From positions 1-7,118 of the forward strand of contig CALCWF010000049.1 in NCBI GenBank assembly GCA_937906355.1: a stretch of DNA of 7,118 bases. Direction: 5' to 3'. This document shows positions 4,846 to 7,118 of this stretch, one piece after another. Every line of letters starts with the position of its first letter. The stretch's first letter is position 1. The position numbers and the translations under genes were made by a program. The notes under the pieces were generated by a model. The model did no database searches. It was not told the origin of the DNA and saw only the letters and a program-made list of their open reading frames with translations. This DNA is from an uncultured Rickettsiales bacterium (lineage in GTDB: Bacteria > Pseudomonadota > Alphaproteobacteria > Rickettsiales > Deianiraeaceae).

Positions 4846-6468
4846 ATGAAACTTAAAAAAGCTGTCGTTAGTAGTGTCTCAAAGAGTGTAAAACTTGATA
4901 CTAAGAAGTTGGTTCAAAATTATATTTTAGATATGTCATTCAGTGACGGTAAAAAGAGCGACGTCGTCATATACCTCCTCGACAAAAAAAATCTAAAAAG
5001 TGCACTGAGTAGTAGCTTTGGTATGGCACTAAAATCGGAAATAAATTGTAATGACTTCAAAATCGAAAATAAGAAAATCGCAGATTTAGGTTATATATCC
5101 GGAAAAAAAGTGATAGTCGTCGGCATCGGGGAAAAGGACGGCAATAGCAATGATAACAACAAAAAACGTAAAGCAAACGAGAAAGATGATATTCTAAACT
5201 CAACTCTCGAAATGCAAAAGATCGGAGCTCTGATGTCATCGGTAATACCAGCAAACAAAAATATCTGTCTCTGTATCTCTAACAAATTTTGTAGTATCGA
5301 AGATAAAATGCTCGTTGAAATGTATTTCGGGCTGTGTCAAAAATACTACAACTTCACAAAATACATAACAGACTCGGAAAGACTGAAAAAAGAAAAGAAA
5401 ATATCTAATGTAATTCTAGAGGCAAAGGACAAAAAGGCGGAAAAAAGTAGTGAAATCACAAAATTAATAAAAGATAGACAAGCAAAGTTAGAAGGTATCT
5501 TCTTGACAAGAACTCTCGTCAACGAACCAGCTAACGTTATATATCCCGAAACATTCGCGGAAGAAATAGAGAAAAACGCCTCTGGAATTAAAAATATAAA
5601 AATCAAAGTTCTAACAAAGAAGGAACTGCAAAAACTAGGCATGAACTTACTACTTGGCGTAGCTCAAGGATCGGAAAAAGAACCAAGAGTCGTGATCGTC
5701 GAATATAACGGTAACAAAAGCAAAAAAGACTACGATATAGCACTCGTCGGAAAGGGGGTTACATTCGATAGCGGAGGTCTATCTCTAAAACCTGAATCTT
5801 ATATGTGCGGTATGAAGAACGATATGGCTGGCTCCGCAACCGTAATATCTACAATATTGTCTCTCGCTAAGTGTGGAGCTAAAGTTAATGCCGTAGCACT
5901 AGGTGGTATGGTTGAAAATATGCCAAGCGGAACAGCTCAAAGAGTCGACGACGTTGTTCGCTCAATGTCCGGAAAGACAGTCGAGATAATTAGCACAGAC
6001 GCAGAAGGTAGGCTAGTTCTTGCTGACGTTCTGTATTACGCACAAACTACATACAAACCAAAATATATGATAGACGTCGCAACTCTAACTGGTGCGATCA
6101 TGATAGCGTTAGGTCAAGAAAGAGCTGGTATATTCTCGAATTCAGACGAACTAGCAATGAAGATTAAAAAAAGTGGTGACGATACCGGTGATAATTGTTG
6201 GATAATGCCAATGGGAAAAGAATATCACGAGCCAATGAAGTCAAACATTGCCGATCTAAGAAATTGTAGTTCCACTAGATACGCAGGTAGTGCGACAGCA
6301 GCTGCGTTTCTGGAAAACTTCATTGGAGACAATAAAAACTGGGCTCATATAGATATTGCCGGTGTAGACACAGCAACAAAGAATAACGTCTTCGGTAGAA
6401 GTGGTATTGCAACTGGCTTCGGTATAAAGCTACTCACAGACTTCATAGAAAAAAATATAGAAAAGTAG
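4846..6468 (+). CDS. pepA: PepA, M17 family leucyl (cytosol) aminopeptidase
   Basis: PepA is a hexameric cytoplasmic dimetal enzyme that removes N-terminal residues from peptides, finishing protein turnover begun by proteases such as Clp. In E. coli it also binds DNA. All catalytic residues align by spacing with the E. coli enzyme: K303 and D308 in GKGVTFDSGG, general-base-type K315, D326 in MKNDMAG, then D385, E387 and R389 in TDAEGRL. RTLVNEPANVIYPE starts at 222. The usual signature NTDAEGRL reads STDAEGRL here; the changed Asn is not a metal ligand, so activity is likely kept. At 540 residues it is longer than the common 480-505. Extra length lies in the less conserved N-terminal domain, with an Asn/Lys-rich insertion at about 98-116 and a Lys-rich stretch near 180-215. 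The ATG at 4846 is the first in frame; ribosome binding bases are weak. Confidence 0.96.
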   Translation: MKLKKAVVSSVSKSVKLDTKKLVQNYILDMSFSDGKKSDVVIYLLDKKNLKSALSSSFGMALKSEINCNDFKIENKKIADLGYISGKKVIVVGIGEKDGNSNDNNKKRKANEKDDILNSTLEMQKIGALMSSVIPANKNICLCISNKFCSIEDKMLVEMYFGLCQKYYNFTKYITDSERLKKEKKISNVILEAKDKKAEKSSEITKLIKDRQAKLEGIFLTRTLVNEPANVIYPETFAEEIEKNASGIKNIKIKVLTKKELQKLGMNLLLGVAQGSEKEPRVVIVEYNGNKSKKDYDIALVGKGVTFDSGGLSLKPESYMCGMKNDMAGSATVISTILSLAKCGAKVNAVALGGMVENMPSGTAQRVDDVVRSMSGKTVEIISTDAEGRLVLADVLYYAQTTYKPKYMIDVATLTGAIMIALGQERAGIFSNSDELAMKIKKSGDDTGDNCWIMPMGKEYHEPMKSNIADLRNCSSTRYAGSATAAAFLENFIGDNKNWAHIDIAGVDTATKNNVFGRSGIATGFGIKLLTDFIEKNIEK

Positions 6469-6523
6469 TTCACTATTCTTTTTCCTCTTCATTCATATCT
6501 ATTGCATACATAAGTGTGTGATA

Positions 6524-6532
6524 TGGTATAAT
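6524..6532 (+). promoter_or_regulatory. Extended -10 promoter element TGGTATAAT
   Basis: A perfect TATAAT (6527-6532) is preceded by TGG, the extended -10 form that can work without a good -35. Transcription would start near 6539 and run rightwards, but no plus-strand gene follows before the window ends and the hairpin at 6560-6573 lies just downstream. It may make a very short RNA, or it may be a chance match. Confidence 0.3.
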
Positions 6533-6559
6533 AGTGGCAAATAATAGATTGTGACACGC

Positions 6560-6585
6560 ATATCATGTGATATCTTCCTTTTTTT
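6560..6585 (+). terminator. Hairpin plus T-run downstream of pepA
   Basis: ATATCA (6560-6565) pairs with TGATAT (6568-6573), and a pyrimidine stretch ending in seven T (6579-6585) follows. This is the best rho-independent terminator candidate after pepA, 92 bases past its stop. The stem is short and mostly A/T, and five bases separate it from the T-run, so it would be weak. Confidence 0.35.
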
Positions 6586-6627
6586 CTCTCTTTCTCTTTT
6601 TTTTCTCTCCGTCTTTTCTCTCTCCGT
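6574..6627. other. Strand-asymmetric pyrimidine tract
   Basis: Over about 54 bases the plus strand is nearly all C and T, broken by only two G, with runs of seven and nine T and repeated CTCTC units. The minus strand is the matching purine tract. The rest of the gap between pepA and the tRNA (6469-6751) holds the promoter-like box, the hairpin and A-rich DNA with GTGAAAAA twice (6684-6691, 6695-6702). I see no gene in it. Confidence 0.6.
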
Positions 6628-6705
6628 GTATAGCGAAATACTATTAAACGACGTAAATAATAAGCACTTTTTCGAAAAAAACGGTGAAAAAATAGTGAAA
6701 AATAT

Positions 6706-6719
6706 GATATTATAATATC
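6706..6719 (-). terminator. Palindrome followed by T-runs after tRNA-Asn
   Basis: GATATTATAATATC is a perfect 14-bp palindrome (five-pair stem with a four-base loop). On the minus strand it is followed within a few bases by T5, then T6 and T7 runs. It lies about 32 bases after the tRNA 3' end and could end its transcript. The stem is A/T-rich and weak. Confidence 0.35.
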
Positions 6720-6751
6720 GATTGCACGATAACTGACTATTAAAGATGAAG

Positions 6752-6823
6752 CTCCACAGGCAGGGATCGAACCTGCGACCAAGTGGTTAACAGCCACCTG
6801 CTCTACCGCTGAGCTACTGTGGA
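6752..6823 (-). tRNA. tRNA-Asn (anticodon GUU)
   Basis: The 72-nt minus-strand sequence folds as a complete cloverleaf. The acceptor arms TCCACAG and CTGTGGA pair fully, with discriminator G. The D arm is GCTC/GAGC, the anticodon loop is CTGTTAA with GTT at 6791-6789, and the T arm GCAGG/CCTGC encloses TTCGATC. The anticodon stem has one G-U pair at its outer end. CCA is not encoded (the next bases are CTT), so it must be added by the nucleotidyltransferase. Asn(GUU) reads both AAC and AAU codons. No second tRNA is adjacent. Confidence 0.97.
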
Positions 6824-6872
6824 ATGCTCGACTGATCTTCGAGTATGAAAAAATAAAAAGCAAGAAAAGCTT

Positions 6873-6878
6873 ATTATA
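6873..6878 (-). promoter_or_regulatory. Perfect -10 box TATAAT upstream of tRNA-Asn
   Basis: The minus strand reads TATAAT at 6878-6873, 50 bases before the tRNA 5' end. No good -35 hexamer is found at 16-18 bp. Transcription would start near 6866, and RNase P would remove a leader of about 43 bases. A small inverted repeat (CTCGA 6827-6831, TCGAG 6839-6843) lies in that leader. Confidence 0.4.
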
Positions 6879-7043
6879 AAGAGAAGAGCAATGCACTACT
6901 AACATTCCCATCTATATCTCTATAATCTCTCTTCAAATCACTGGAAAATATATATCAGTTCTATATCAGATTAGTCAAAACTTTAAAAGAATCCAACGCT
7001 CTATTCTGTCTATCACTGCTTTATACTGCTATATATTAGTCTA
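6879..7043. other. Intergenic DNA with no recognisable gene
   Basis: This AT-rich stretch between the tRNA promoter region and the possible gene end at the right edge has frequent stops in the frames I read, and I found no structured RNA. It contains many TATA-type words (around 6945-6965 and 7027-7040) without a clear promoter pair. Confidence 0.5.
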
Positions 7044-7118
7044 CTATTCTACTATATCTCCTTTCCCGTCTCTTATCTTTCCACCTGTCTTCTTCTCGAC
7101 GTTATCAATTACACTCTT
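7044..7118 (-). CDS. Possible 3' end of a minus-strand gene, cut by the window edge
   Basis: From the right edge, one minus-strand frame is open for 24 codons and ends at TAG (7046-7044). It reads K-S-V-I-D-N-V-E-K-K-T-G-G-K and ends GKGDIVE. The other two minus frames stop within four codons. The use of GTC-GAG-AAG-AAG resembles codon choice in the genes of this window. The piece is too short to assign a family. If real, the gene would be transcribed towards the tRNA, about 170 bases upstream of its promoter box. Confidence 0.35.
   Translation of the reverse strand, partial: KSVIDNVEKKTGGKIRDGKGDIVE

Noticed and set aside
6489..6911. 140-codon minus-strand open frame spanning the tRNA
   Set aside because: The segment SSAVEQVAVNHLVAGSIPACGA is a translation of the tRNA gene itself, a classic false protein. 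The rest translates the purine tract and intergenic DNA.

Overview
The window reads as chromosomal DNA of an AT-rich bacterium, probably an alphaproteobacterium with a reduced, symbiont-like genome (Rickettsiales- or Holosporales-like). This is an inference. It rests on family-level residue patterns in ClpX (LLDTMYELP, sensor-2 GARGLR) and LeuRS (FGCPAHDxRD, DTFDTFFESSWYFLRY), on heavy use of ATA, AGA and TTA/CTA codons, on AT-rich intergenic DNA, and on a membrane protein whose C-terminus resembles alphaproteobacterial mitofilin. The standard genetic code fits. No mobile element, CRISPR array or rRNA is visible.

Layout. Bases 1-403 hold a possible minus-strand partial gene with a (CT)8 tract in its first codons, then a regulatory stretch with hairpins, a promoter and a 12-bp direct repeat. 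Next come clpX (404-1774, +), a 185-bp A-rich gap, and leuS (1960-3751, +). leuS is broken by a one-base frameshift in an A9 run and ends before the KMSKS motif. Six bases after its stop a convergent minus-strand gene ends: a membrane-anchored, helical, possibly Mic60-like protein (3758-4522). A 323-bp divergent intergenic region (4523-4845) carries a good minus promoter, tandem repeats and a palindrome. pepA follows (4846-6468, +). The last 650 bp are mostly non-coding, with pyrimidine tracts, a minus-strand tRNA-Asn(GUU) at 6752-6823 and the possible 3' end of another minus-strand gene at the right edge.

How the genes relate. ClpX (protein unfolding for ClpP) and PepA (aminopeptidase) both belong to protein turnover. 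LeuRS and tRNA-Asn belong to translation. The genes face different ways with gaps of about 185-320 bp, so there is no obvious operon; clpX has no clpP beside it.

No clearly new multi-gene system is visible. The most interesting locus is leuS. Its 596-residue reconstructed product contains the HIGH motif, the CP1 editing domain and the zinc region, but lacks the KMSKS loop and the anticodon-binding part. This is close to the alpha subunit of the split Aquifex aeolicus LeuRS. It could be a second natural split with the beta part elsewhere in the genome, or a decaying gene. The A9 frameshift could be bypassed by polymerase slippage, or could be a sequencing error.
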